NCBI GenBank assembly: GCA_016710985.1
Contig: JADJTX010000024.1
Span: 1-64,000, forward strand
Reading direction: 5' to 3'
Length of the DNA stretch: 64,000 bases
Source: Ignavibacteria bacterium
GTDB lineage: Bacteria; Bacteroidota; Ignavibacteria; Tepidaquicellales; Tepidaquicellaceae
Made by a program: the position numbers and the translations under genes. Below the pieces are notes generated by a model, which was not told where the DNA came from, did not search any database, and saw only the letters and a program-made list of their open reading frames with translations. Every line of letters begins with the position of its first letter. Position 1 is the stretch's first letter. Below, piece by piece: positions 10,196 through 18,226 of the stretch.

Positions 10196-11122
10196 ATGAA
10201 AAGCATAATTAAAATAAAGAAGTTATCAATCTTATTAGGGGTTTTATTAACTATGATCATGTATGCACCTAATTCAAATGCAACTGATAACGGAGCTGTA
10301 ATTCAAATAAAGACGGGCATTGACGGTTTATACAATTGTGACAACGGCTATATGAGCAAGGATGTTGAAATGGACGTTTATCTGAGAAATACAGATCCGC
10401 CTTACGAAGTTGTAGACTATGCGAAAGGATTCATTGACAAGAAAACCCTTACCGGAACTTTCGAATTTACGCTTGTCACTTCAGGACGTTATTACATAGT
10501 TTTAAAATCAAAAAATACAATTGAAACCTGGAGCAAAAAAGGGGGAGAATCAGTAGTGAACGGAACAAAGTCAGTCTTTGATTTTTCATCAGGCAAGGAA
10601 AAATGTTACGGTGATAATCTGAAGCTGGAGGGAAATTATAAACACGCATGTATTTATACAGGAGATGTCACTCAGGACGGATATGTTAATGATTATGATG
10701 TAGATATAGTTTACGCCGCAGCATTAAACTTTACAACAGGTGATGTTCCTGAAGATTTAAACGGAGACGGATCAGTTACTCTCGAGGATGTAATGATATG
10801 TTATAACAACTACGTCAAGGGAGTTAAAGCAATAACACCAATGAATGATGGCCTGACCGGTGATTTTACTTTAAAGCAAAATAAGCCCAATCCGTTTAAT
10901 CCGACTACTCAGATAACAATTGATGTACCGAGAGCTTCAAACGTAAAGTTATCAATCTATGATATTACGGGAAGGGAAGTTGCTCAGCTTGTAAATAATG
11001 TCTTAGATATGGGAAGCTACACTTATCAATGGAATGCCTCAGATTTTTCAAGCGGTACATATTTTTACAGTGTGAACATCAACGGTATTGTTAAGACAAT
11101 GAAAATGAATTTAATCAAGTAA
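10196..11122 (+). CDS. Dockerin-containing T9SS cargo protein
   Basis: About 308 aa from ATG 10196, chosen because a typical signal peptide starts there (MKSIIKIKKLSILLGVLL... ending NSNA) behind a GGAG. The longer upstream frame starts inside the promoter. Order: a module 'IKTGIDGLYN ... VYLRNTDPPY ... YYIVLKSKNTIETWS'; a dockerin-like pair of calcium loops (GDVTQDGYVNDYD and DLNGDGSVTLED); a T9SS type A sorting domain (NKPNPFNPTT ... LSIYDITGREV ... KTMKMNLIK). The first module plus dockerin also forms the C-terminus of the broken protein at the window's left end, so here it stands alone. Exported by T9SS; the dockerin suggests calcium-stabilised binding. Frame intact; transcription ends at the terminator at 11159. 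Confidence 0.8.
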   Translation: MKSIIKIKKLSILLGVLLTMIMYAPNSNATDNGAVIQIKTGIDGLYNCDNGYMSKDVEMDVYLRNTDPPYEVVDYAKGFIDKKTLTGTFEFTLVTSGRYYIVLKSKNTIETWSKKGGESVVNGTKSVFDFSSGKEKCYGDNLKLEGNYKHACIYTGDVTQDGYVNDYDVDIVYAAALNFTTGDVPEDLNGDGSVTLEDVMICYNNYVKGVKAITPMNDGLTGDFTLKQNKPNPFNPTTQITIDVPRASNVKLSIYDITGREVAQLVNNVLDMGSYTYQWNASDFSSGTYFYSVNINGIVKTMKMNLIK

Positions 11123-11158
11123 GGATGACTGCAAGGAATTGTTACTATGTTCTTTAGT

Positions 11159-11189
11159 CCCGGGTGTCGCAAACACCCGGGATTTTTTT
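11159..11189 (+). terminator. Rho-independent terminator
   Basis: Perfect 9-bp stem (CCCGGGTGT / ACACCCGGG) with a 5-base loop, followed by a run of seven T, 36 bases after the dockerin/T9SS gene. Confidence 0.92.
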
Positions 11190-11229
11190 AAATATGTAAG
11201 TTTAAACCGGAACATTTCTGACAATTCTT

Positions 11230-11262
11230 TGACAATTTGAAATTTAATTATGAATATATTTG
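11230..11262 (+). promoter_or_regulatory. Shared envelope promoter TGACAAT-N18-TATATTTG (site 3)
   Basis: TGACAAT at 11230-11236, 18 bases, TATATTTG at 11255-11262, then 26 bases to the ATG of the lipoprotein at 11289. An extra CTGACAAT lies upstream at 11218-11225, as at site 1. Confidence 0.72.
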
Positions 11263-11288
11263 ATCGAATTTTAGATTAAGGAGTAACT

Positions 11289-11762
11289 ATGTTTTGCAAT
11301 TTTATTAATAAGCCGAAACTGAAAATGCTGAGAGTAATGCTAAGTCTGCTTCTTGCAGTCTCTTACATTACAACATTCAGCAGCTGCACGACGACATACC
11401 GTTACTTTGAATTCCCTGAATCCATGGGACAGGTTACTGTTTCAGAGATAACAAAAATAGAATTGAAGGACGGAACGATGATAGACTGCAAAGAGAAAAT
11501 GATCAAATTTGAAACCGGTGCTGATTCGGCAAGTTACATTGTTCTGGAATCCGATACAGTCGGCAAAGATTATCAGACTTACCGGAGTGAGAAACGAATT
11601 GCGGAAAAGGACATTTATAAAATTTATATGGAAAGGTCTGAGATCAATGGAACGAAGACAGCAATATTTGTGACAGGCATTGTAATAGTGACGGCACTAT
11701 TAGCATTCATAATTGGATTTGCCACTTCAAAACACAGTTTAAATCTCAGGCTTGGGGGATAA
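11289..11762 (+). CDS. Small lipoprotein with C-terminal membrane segment (paralogue of the 5973 gene)
   Basis: 157 aa. The leader ends in FSSC (Cys near residue 33). The core carries 'VSEITKIELKDGTMIDCKEK', and a hydrophobic helix (about residues 122-143) is followed by a short tail. It is collinear with the lipoprotein at 5973: lipobox FSSC, SEIT-I-LK-G-IDC, central sheet, late TM. AAGGAG lies eight bases before the ATG. Function unknown. Two paralogues under the same promoter type, flanking a radical SAM gene, a sensor and a T9SS protein, suggest a duplicated envelope component. Confidence 0.75.
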   Translation: MFCNFINKPKLKMLRVMLSLLLAVSYITTFSSCTTTYRYFEFPESMGQVTVSEITKIELKDGTMIDCKEKMIKFETGADSASYIVLESDTVGKDYQTYRSEKRIAEKDIYKIYMERSEINGTKTAIFVTGIVIVTALLAFIIGFATSKHSLNLRLGG

Positions 11763-11853
11763 TGCTGAGGCCGATTTCTTACAATTCAATTTTCTCTAAA
11801 ACTCCTTCGCCTGCAGCGAAGATTGAAAAATCCGGGTTTAAAATTTTACATTA

Positions 11854-13065
11854 TTAATTCTTTGGTACAGTTCTAAGCCATGTGTCGTATTGTTTTTGCT
11901 CTTCCATTCTGCATGACCATATCAGCTCGTCTTTATAAACTGTAATATCAGGACAGCCATCGCACATGTTTTGATCTCCTTTTTCAGTAAAATCAACCGG
12001 CTGAATAAACATTATAGTCTGAAGATAAGATTTCCTGAATAAATGCAACGGATTTTTAAGTATATTTAATAAAATTTTTCTCAGGCTTTTTTCAAACGGC
12101 CAAAGCAAAAGCACGGTTGATCTTCCCATTTCTGTCAGTGATGGAGATGCATATGATAAATATGTTCCTTTAAAGTAATGATGAACTGTCATGATGAGTT
12201 CTAAAAATTTCGGACCAAGGTAACCAAAAATCTTATCCTTTGTTCCCACCCTTTCTGTTAATAACCATTTGAAGGAATCCGGCTTAACTGTACCGTTCAG
12301 ATAAGCGGCAGGTGTAAACTCCGGGAATCTCTCTCTGACCTTTGCCAAAACATCTGTAGATAACATTTCTATATCCCTGTCGGAATCAGAATGATACATA
12401 ATCTTATCCCAGTCAACTTTCCTGTCACCTGCATACCAGTCAAAAGGCATACTTGGAATGACGTGTCTGAATACTATGAAAACCATTGTGTGAACAATAT
12501 CAATATGTTTGTGCGACCAGTCAATTAATTCCGGAACGTATTGCAGTGTATCCTCGTAAACGGTTGAATTGAAAGAACAGGATATATCTCCTGCTTTTGC
12601 TAACATCTCCGCATATTCAAGTCTGAGTTCATTAAGCTCGATCTCATTTTTACCTCTCCACCTACCGCCCCTGCCCTGTTTGCTGTCTATATGAAAAGTA
12701 AAACCATATACGCCTGCCTTTTTCAGATCATTCAAAAGTTTCTCTGTGAGAGCTTTACCGTTTGTATTAATTACCGGTTTCAAACCTCTTTTTTTTATAT
12801 CCGCTACAATTTCAATAATATCAGGATAAAGAAGCGGGTCACCGCCGGCAATCGAAATGCAATCTGTAGTTCTTAATTTTTGAAATATATCCAGATGATG
12901 TTTAACTTCATCAACAGATAAATGTGAGTTCTTAAGATTTTGACGGTAGCATCCGTCACAGGCCAGATTGCACATTGCTGTAGGCTCCAGCCAGGATATT
13001 GCATTATCAGGCAGCGACCAGGGCAGCCTGTACAACTCTTTGTGATTTAATTGTCTGTTATCCAT
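11854..13065 (-). CDS. Radical SAM protein with SPASM-like cysteine tail
   Basis: 403 aa. The radical SAM motif C32-x3-C36-x2-C39 (AMCNLACDGCYR) sits behind 'WLEPT'. SIAGGDPLLYPD is the glycine-rich SAM-contact loop. Near the C-terminus a cysteine cluster (NMCDGCPDITVY ... WSCRMEE) may bind an auxiliary Fe-S cluster as in SPASM/twitch enzymes. Such enzymes modify peptides or small molecules, but no short precursor peptide is visible beside the gene, so a RiPP role is not supported. It faces the transketolase-like gene on the same strand with an inverted heptamer array between them. Frame intact. The substrate is unknown. Confidence 0.82.
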   Translation of the reverse strand: MDNRQLNHKELYRLPWSLPDNAISWLEPTAMCNLACDGCYRQNLKNSHLSVDEVKHHLDIFQKLRTTDCISIAGGDPLLYPDIIEIVADIKKRGLKPVINTNGKALTEKLLNDLKKAGVYGFTFHIDSKQGRGGRWRGKNEIELNELRLEYAEMLAKAGDISCSFNSTVYEDTLQYVPELIDWSHKHIDIVHTMVFIVFRHVIPSMPFDWYAGDRKVDWDKIMYHSDSDRDIEMLSTDVLAKVRERFPEFTPAAYLNGTVKPDSFKWLLTERVGTKDKIFGYLGPKFLELIMTVHHYFKGTYLSYASPSLTEMGRSTVLLLWPFEKSLRKILLNILKNPLHLFRKSYLQTIMFIQPVDFTEKGDQNMCDGCPDITVYKDELIWSCRMEEQKQYDTWLRTVPKN

Positions 13066-13114
13066 TTTTCGTTCGAAAGGTTTGATTCAAAAAATAGGTT
13101 AAGAGAATATTATA

Positions 13115-13229
13115 ACAATGTTCAATGAGCAATGAGCAATGAACAATAAACAATACTTTGCTCATTCGTATGCTCATGCTCATTGTTCATTGCTCATTGC
13201 TCATTGCTCATTGCTCATTGTTCATTGTT
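13115..13229. repeat. Inverted pair of 7-bp arrays (CAATGAG ... CTCATTG)
   Basis: Left arm 13115-13155 reads CAATGAG/CAATGAA; right arm about 13159-13229 reads CTCATTG/TTCATTG, its reverse complement. The two arms can form a long imperfect hairpin between two minus-strand genes, abutting the stop of the downstream gene. Confidence 0.85.
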
Positions 13230-15613
13230 TAAGCTTCCATTTCTTCAACTAATGAATTTGCTTCAATGTACTTTAATATTTCTTCATAAATAGTTTCAGC
13301 ATCGAGTCCTGCCTGATGAAGTACGCTTTCAGCAGTTCCGCTGCCGAGATAGTATCCTTTCCTGAAAGGATGAAGAATATTATATCTTGATTCAAATCCT
13401 GTTATCCATTTATACATTGTCGGCAAAGTAAAGCCGGTAATTCCTAAAGCATTTCTTCTGACTGAATAGGGGAGTAAAGCTTCTCTTTCTTCCTTCGGAT
13501 GTGCATCATACAGCTCTGCGCTGGAAACGTGATAAACATTAATGTTGTATCCTTCCTCATCTAATCTTGGAAGCACTTTAGTTACAAATTCTATTGTCAC
13601 ACCGCTCTCCTGAAGAATAACTGATCCGTCTAAGTGCCTGTCCGGATCTGCTTTTCTCAAAGCGTAAACACCTTTAACAGATTCAGTTGCAGGAGCAAGA
13701 TTAAATTTTTCCCTGTCAATGATAAGTTCATTCGGTCGCGTGACGAAAGGAGAAAGTATAGCAGGGCGTTGTTTGAGACCGGCGACAAGCAATGGCCATA
13801 TCTCACCCGGTTCCCAGGGAGTAAGTGTAATGAGTATTCCCGGTGGAAAATTTTCCTGGATCAATTGCAAACACTGCGGATCAGCGTGCGTCGGTCCGTC
13901 CTCCCCTGTCTTCAAACCTGCGTGCGCATTGATGAGTATCCAGGTGTTATAGTGACCGCCGAAATGCATTACTTTATTTTGTTCACCGATACCATGAAGT
14001 CTGGCTGCGGTGTGTTCCATTGCGGAAATGAATGCGCCGTAAGAAGAACTTACGCCGATATGTTTTCCGTAAGCAGATAATCCAGCCATCATTCCGCCGA
14101 TTGCATCTTCACAGATTCCTCCTACAGCAAGTATTCTCGATTCAGGATTATCAACTGCATCAAAAAATCCATCGTGAAATCCGCTGCCAAGAAGATTGAC
14201 TGAAGTTGAACCGATCAGATCAGCGGCAACACCAATAAGTGCTCCGTTGGTGATCTTGTTAAGATAACCGAGTGAAGATCCGAGTACTCCTCTGAGCGTA
14301 GTTGTCTTTCCGGGTATAACATTCAGTTCTTCAGGTGTCTGATCGCTCGAAATAGCCCCTTTCAAATAAATTGAACTTAACTCGGGCGGATTCTTTTTAT
14401 GTAATCTGTTTTTTTTAAGAAGGCGTTCTTTGCTGTTTGCAATTGCGTCGGCAAAGAAAGTAAACTCTTTATGATCTTCAATAATTCTTCTGAATGTAAG
14501 CAGTGTTTCATAAAAACAATTTTCAATATTTTCCTGTGTCTGCACTTCTGAAATATGCGGTATCTTTATATCAAAGGAATCTTCAAATTCTTTGCAGGCA
14601 GTATAATAACCTTCGGAATTCATCTTATGTCCTGCGCCGTGTGATGCTTTTCCTTCAATTCCGTATTTCCATCCTTTCACGGTGCGATAGACAATTGCCG
14701 TCGGCATTTTGTTTTCAAGTGACAGTGCAAATGACTGAGCCGCTGCAATTTTTCCAAAATCTTTTCCGTCGTCAACATAGATCACATTGAAGTCATGAAG
14801 GTAACAAAGCTCCATTGGATTCCACTGAACATAGTCGCCTTTAAGCTCTCCGTCTCTGCAGACTCTGTTAGAATCAATGGATGCCTGATTGAAATCTATA
14901 TGAAGTATTGCATTATGAATTCTCATTGCGGATGCGGCGGCAAGAGCTTCTGCAACTCTTCCCGGTGTCATTCCGCCTTCTCCTTCGACAATATGAACCT
15001 TCGGAGCATTATCGCCGAAATAATCCAGCGCTCCGAGAGCAAGACCTAATGAAGCCGGAATTCCAACACCGCTAGCGCCTGTTGCAACTCTCACGTGCGG
15101 TGTTGCCGGTGTCGGGTGACCATCGAGCGCTTTTGATCTGAATTTTGTGAACAGCGGTAGTTCAGTAACAGGATTTTTTCTGAATCCCAAAAGATCTTCA
15201 AACCTGAGCTGAAAAATTTCTGCCGGCAGGAGTTCCGGTTGATAAGTCCTGACAATTTCATTCCTTAATGCCCACATAGCATATAATCCAAGGGCTTTGT
15301 GACCTGCTGCATAAACAACGAGATCATTCTCATCAGCAAAAGGTCTGGCAATGTCAAAATCAAGATTATTATATAATACTGACGAAACAAATCTGCCTGA
15401 TGAAATAGATCCTCCCGGATGACCGCTTGTCGGCACGAAGTTAAACATAACAGCGCACAAAGTTCTGTAGATTGTATCAAGCTTTTCAAATCTTTCTGTT
15501 ACGTTACTTTTCTGAATTTCTCCTTTTGCAATTATATCATTAACATCATAATACCCGCCCCGCCTTGATGAGAAGTCAAGCTTACGTGGATTTACTTTTA
15601 GTTTATTTTCCAT
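13229..15613 (-). CDS. Transketolase-like thiamine diphosphate enzyme
   Basis: 794 aa, cytoplasmic. It has the transketolase architecture. The N-terminal TPP domain has SGHPGGS, an AAGHKALGLYAMW stretch, GASGVGIPASLGLALG and the metal/TPP loop 'VEGEGGMTPGR ... HIDFNQASID'. A pyrimidine-binding domain follows (RILAVGGICEDAIGGMMAGL, HAGLKTGEDGPTH) and then a C-terminal transketolase domain. It is longer than canonical transketolases (about 650-670 aa) and matches the long form seen in Bacteroidota relatives. It probably transfers two-carbon units in the pentose phosphate pathway; a divergent substrate is possible. A TATCTTTG -7-like element lies at about 15645-15652 on this strand. Frame intact. 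Confidence 0.82.
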   Translation of the reverse strand: MENKLKVNPRKLDFSSRRGGYYDVNDIIAKGEIQKSNVTERFEKLDTIYRTLCAVMFNFVPTSGHPGGSISSGRFVSSVLYNNLDFDIARPFADENDLVVYAAGHKALGLYAMWALRNEIVRTYQPELLPAEIFQLRFEDLLGFRKNPVTELPLFTKFRSKALDGHPTPATPHVRVATGASGVGIPASLGLALGALDYFGDNAPKVHIVEGEGGMTPGRVAEALAAASAMRIHNAILHIDFNQASIDSNRVCRDGELKGDYVQWNPMELCYLHDFNVIYVDDGKDFGKIAAAQSFALSLENKMPTAIVYRTVKGWKYGIEGKASHGAGHKMNSEGYYTACKEFEDSFDIKIPHISEVQTQENIENCFYETLLTFRRIIEDHKEFTFFADAIANSKERLLKKNRLHKKNPPELSSIYLKGAISSDQTPEELNVIPGKTTTLRGVLGSSLGYLNKITNGALIGVAADLIGSTSVNLLGSGFHDGFFDAVDNPESRILAVGGICEDAIGGMMAGLSAYGKHIGVSSSYGAFISAMEHTAARLHGIGEQNKVMHFGGHYNTWILINAHAGLKTGEDGPTHADPQCLQLIQENFPPGILITLTPWEPGEIWPLLVAGLKQRPAILSPFVTRPNELIIDREKFNLAPATESVKGVYALRKADPDRHLDGSVILQESGVTIEFVTKVLPRLDEEGYNINVYHVSSAELYDAHPKEEREALLPYSVRRNALGITGFTLPTMYKWITGFESRYNILHPFRKGYYLGSGTAESVLHQAGLDAETIYEEILKYIEANSLVEEMEA

Positions 15614-15841
15614 GACCGTTTTTATTTTTAATTGATTTAACTGTTAAGACTCAAAGATACTAAAAGAAAATTCGAAGATTGGACTCTTTAATGCTTAGCA
15701 GTAAAAAATTTACATTATTTAGATACACAAAAATACAGCATTTGATTATTCCATAGCATGATTTATGTCATAAAATGAAAATAAATTTTTCGGTAAGTGT
15801 GCATTGTCACATCCGTCCAAAAAATTCTTAAAACTGAAGGT
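15614..15841. other. Divergent intergenic region
   Basis: No ORF or RNA is evident. The left end carries the probable promoter of the transketolase-like gene. Near 15812 the words CACATCCGTCCAAAAA resemble one edge of the dispersed hairpin repeat at 22150 and 47741, perhaps a remnant. Confidence 0.4.
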
Positions 15842-15876
15842 TATTCATTATTAATTATTCATTATTAATTATTTCT
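15842..15876. repeat. 7-bp tandem repeat (TTATTCA / TTATTAA, 5 units)
   Basis: Units ttattca, ttattaa, ttattca, ttattaa, ttatttc. They lie just upstream of promoter site 4. Confidence 0.8.
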
Positions 15877-15886
15877 GACATTTCCA

Positions 15887-15919
15887 TGACAATTTGAAAA
15901 TCCGGAATGATTATTTTTG
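15887..15919 (+). promoter_or_regulatory. Shared envelope promoter TGACAAT-N18-TATTTTTG (site 4)
   Basis: TGACAAT at 15887-15893, 18 bases, TATTTTTG at 15912-15919. CTGACA also lies ten bases upstream, as at the other sites. It drives the large lipoprotein and the overlapping small lipoprotein gene. Confidence 0.72.
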
Positions 15920-15954
15920 ATCAGGCTTTGATAAGGACAAAGCATTTTACATAG

Positions 15955-17586
15955 ATGATCACTACTAAACGACAGACGGCTATGAAAACTAAAAAACTGA
16001 TTTTCAACTTCGCTTTAATAATCATAACTTTTATTGCAATTGAGGCGTGTGAAACTTACTATTTCCGCTCAAACTACAAAGATGCCAATGAACTGCTCCA
16101 CAGGAGAGATAACAGCAATGTCAAACCTTTCCTGAAAGCGCATCTTAAGAATGGTGATATATGCATTTTCAGGAATACCTGGAATGTTGACACTGTTCAG
16201 AATACAGTATCCGGAACAGGTGTCAGGTATGACTTTAACAGGAACATATCTTCTGAAGGCAGCATCTTATTATCCGTTGACAGTGTAGCAATATTTGAAA
16301 CGAATAAAAAATTAACAGGGACAGGGACCGGAAGAGTTGCAGCTCTGGCGATTTTGGCAGCAGTTGATGCCGGTATAGGAATAGCCTGCCTGACAAATCC
16401 CAAAGCCTGTTTCGGCTCATGTCCTACTTTTTATATGAATGAATCAGACAACTTTCACTATGCGGACGCCGAGGGGTTTTCAAGCGCGATTGCTCCTTCA
16501 ATGGAATACTATGACATTGACGCACTTAACAACCTTCCCGTAACCGGTAATGTATTTTCACTCACAATGAAGAATGAAGCGCTGGAAACCCATTGCGTAA
16601 AAGATGTGAAGCTTCTCGCGTATCCGAGAAAAAAAGGCGAACGCATCTATCATTCACCTAAAAACGAATTTTATTTGTGTGAGAATATTTATTCCGTCAG
16701 CAATGCACAGGTGAGTGATGCTGACATAACGGATTTAATCAGAGGTGAAGACAGGCTGGAAAGATTTAGTCTTGCCGATGAAAATAATTTAAGCAGTAAG
16801 GAAGAAATATTCCTTAACTTTGACAATGTAGAAGATCTCAATGATCTTGGACTTGTCATACATTTCCGGCAGACACTGATGACAACTTATTTCATTTACA
16901 GTGCTATCGGATACATGGGAGACGAGGTCGGTGATATATTTGCAAAGATTGAAACAAGTAATGATACGGATGATAAGTTAAAAAGCGGGCTGGGAAAAGA
17001 GCTTGGGAAGATTGATGTCTATGTCCGGAATGAGAAAAATAATGACTGGGAACTGACAGATGGATTATATGAAACAGGACCTATTGCAATTAACAGACAG
17101 ATCCTCCCGTTGAAAAATATTACCTCAGGCTCAAAGGTCAGATTAAAGCTTGTCTTAAACAAAGGATTATGGCGCATTGATTACGTGGCTTTGACAAACA
17201 TCAAAGGAAAGGTCAGACCCGTTGAGATTTCACCGTGCTCTGTTTTGAATAAAGGGAAAGCTGACAATACTGCGCTTTCATCTGTCATTGATCCTGATAA
17301 ATATCTGATATCAATGCCGGGGAGCGAATATAAATTCAATTTTATTCTCCCGCAAACAGGAGATGACTATGAGTTATTCTTATATTCAAAAGGATATTAT
17401 CTCGAATGGATGCGCGAGCAATGGATAAAAGATAAAGATCTTCTGAAGCTGAATCAAATGGTTGAACATCCCGCAAAATATCTCAGATCAGAAGCTAAAG
17501 ATTATAAGATTTATGAAGCTACAATGGAACAGGAATTCTGGAATTCAAAAATTGATACAAAACATTTTTCATATCATGAAAACTAA
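15955..17586 (+). CDS. Large lipoprotein of unknown function
   Basis: 543 aa from ATG 15955; a second ATG at 15982 (MKTKKLIFNFAL) gives a shorter and more typical leader, so the start is uncertain. The hydrophobic leader ends AIEAC, a lipobox. Early mature residues read 'LKAHLKNGDICIF', followed by a long beta-rich segment, similar in style to the small lipoproteins here. A short small-residue segment (RVAALAILAAVDAGIGIACL) with paired cysteines (CLTNPKACFGSC) may be a membrane hairpin. The rest shows no known domain. It overlaps the next gene by 11 bases, implying a two-gene operon of lipoproteins. Function unknown; predicted envelope location. Confidence 0.75.
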   Translation: MITTKRQTAMKTKKLIFNFALIIITFIAIEACETYYFRSNYKDANELLHRRDNSNVKPFLKAHLKNGDICIFRNTWNVDTVQNTVSGTGVRYDFNRNISSEGSILLSVDSVAIFETNKKLTGTGTGRVAALAILAAVDAGIGIACLTNPKACFGSCPTFYMNESDNFHYADAEGFSSAIAPSMEYYDIDALNNLPVTGNVFSLTMKNEALETHCVKDVKLLAYPRKKGERIYHSPKNEFYLCENIYSVSNAQVSDADITDLIRGEDRLERFSLADENNLSSKEEIFLNFDNVEDLNDLGLVIHFRQTLMTTYFIYSAIGYMGDEVGDIFAKIETSNDTDDKLKSGLGKELGKIDVYVRNEKNNDWELTDGLYETGPIAINRQILPLKNITSGSKVRLKLVLNKGLWRIDYVALTNIKGKVRPVEISPCSVLNKGKADNTALSSVIDPDKYLISMPGSEYKFNFILPQTGDDYELFLYSKGYYLEWMREQWIKDKDLLKLNQMVEHPAKYLRSEAKDYKIYEATMEQEFWNSKIDTKHFSYHEN

Positions 17587-18082
17587 ATTTGTAATCACAA
17601 TATTAATGGCTGTCATATGCAGCAGCTGCTCAATGTCATCACCGGATTATTTGCCGGATTCAGAGAATATTGATGTGAACGTTTATGGATCTTACATTTC
17701 GATTGTCATGAAGGATGCTGAACATACTACAGGCGGAGAGCTTATTGCAGTTGACAGCGCTAATTTTATTGTTCTGACAGAAACAGATGACAGCTTAGTT
17801 AAAAAAATCAAAATAGTACCCGTGAAAAAAGTTGATAATTTTGTGATTAAATATGCTGAGGGGGATGATTATATAGCTGCCGTGCCTTTGTATACATTAG
17901 CATCGCTTACACATGGCTATTATGCTCTGATAACTTTACCTTTAAATCTGATCATTACACTGGTAGTTAATTCTGAAGCGTTTGTTTACAGCGATAAAAA
18001 TATTTCATTAGACGATTTAAAAATGTTTGCAAGATTTCCTCAGGGAATTCCTCCAAACATAAGATATGACAGCATCAAATAA
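17576..18082 (+). CDS. Small lipoprotein, co-transcribed with the large lipoprotein
   Basis: 168 aa from ATG 17576 (MKTKFVITILMAVICSSC), chosen because the lipoprotein signal starts there; the longer frame upstream is an artefact of overlap with the preceding gene. Lipobox VICSSC. The body has a 'GGELIAVDSANFIVLTE' stretch like the small-barrel lipoproteins at 5973 and 11289. A hydrophobic segment follows (about residues 105-130, LYTLASLTHGYYALITLPL) and a soluble tail. It overlaps the upstream gene by 11 bases. Function unknown. Confidence 0.75.
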   Translation: MKTKFVITILMAVICSSCSMSSPDYLPDSENIDVNVYGSYISIVMKDAEHTTGGELIAVDSANFIVLTETDDSLVKKIKIVPVKKVDNFVIKYAEGDDYIAAVPLYTLASLTHGYYALITLPLNLIITLVVNSEAFVYSDKNISLDDLKMFARFPQGIPPNIRYDSIK

Positions 18083-18119
18083 AAATAAATTCAGATAGGA
18101 CATAGTTCAGACAATTTTA

Positions 18120-18152
18120 TGACAAATGAATCATTTATTATTGCTATTTTTA
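18120..18152 (+). promoter_or_regulatory. Shared envelope promoter TGACAAA-N18-TATTTTTA (site 5)
   Basis: TGACAAA at 18120-18126, 18 bases, TATTTTTA at 18145-18152: one mismatch in each box but the same spacing. CAGACAAT lies just upstream. It precedes the PorV-like gene, with a leader of about 70 bases. Confidence 0.6.
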
Positions 18153-18226
18153 AATGGAAAGTTAAAGAGTCATGACCAACCCAAACAATTATTTATTTAG
18201 TTAATTTAAAATTAAGGATAACCTTT

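Noticed and set aside
11854..13065. RiPP maturase with nearby precursor peptide
   Set aside because: No short ORF with a leader or repeated core residues is visible on either side, so only the radical SAM call is kept.
13634..14080. 148-aa plus-strand ORF
   Set aside because: Shadow of the transketolase-like gene, which has complete motifs on the other strand.
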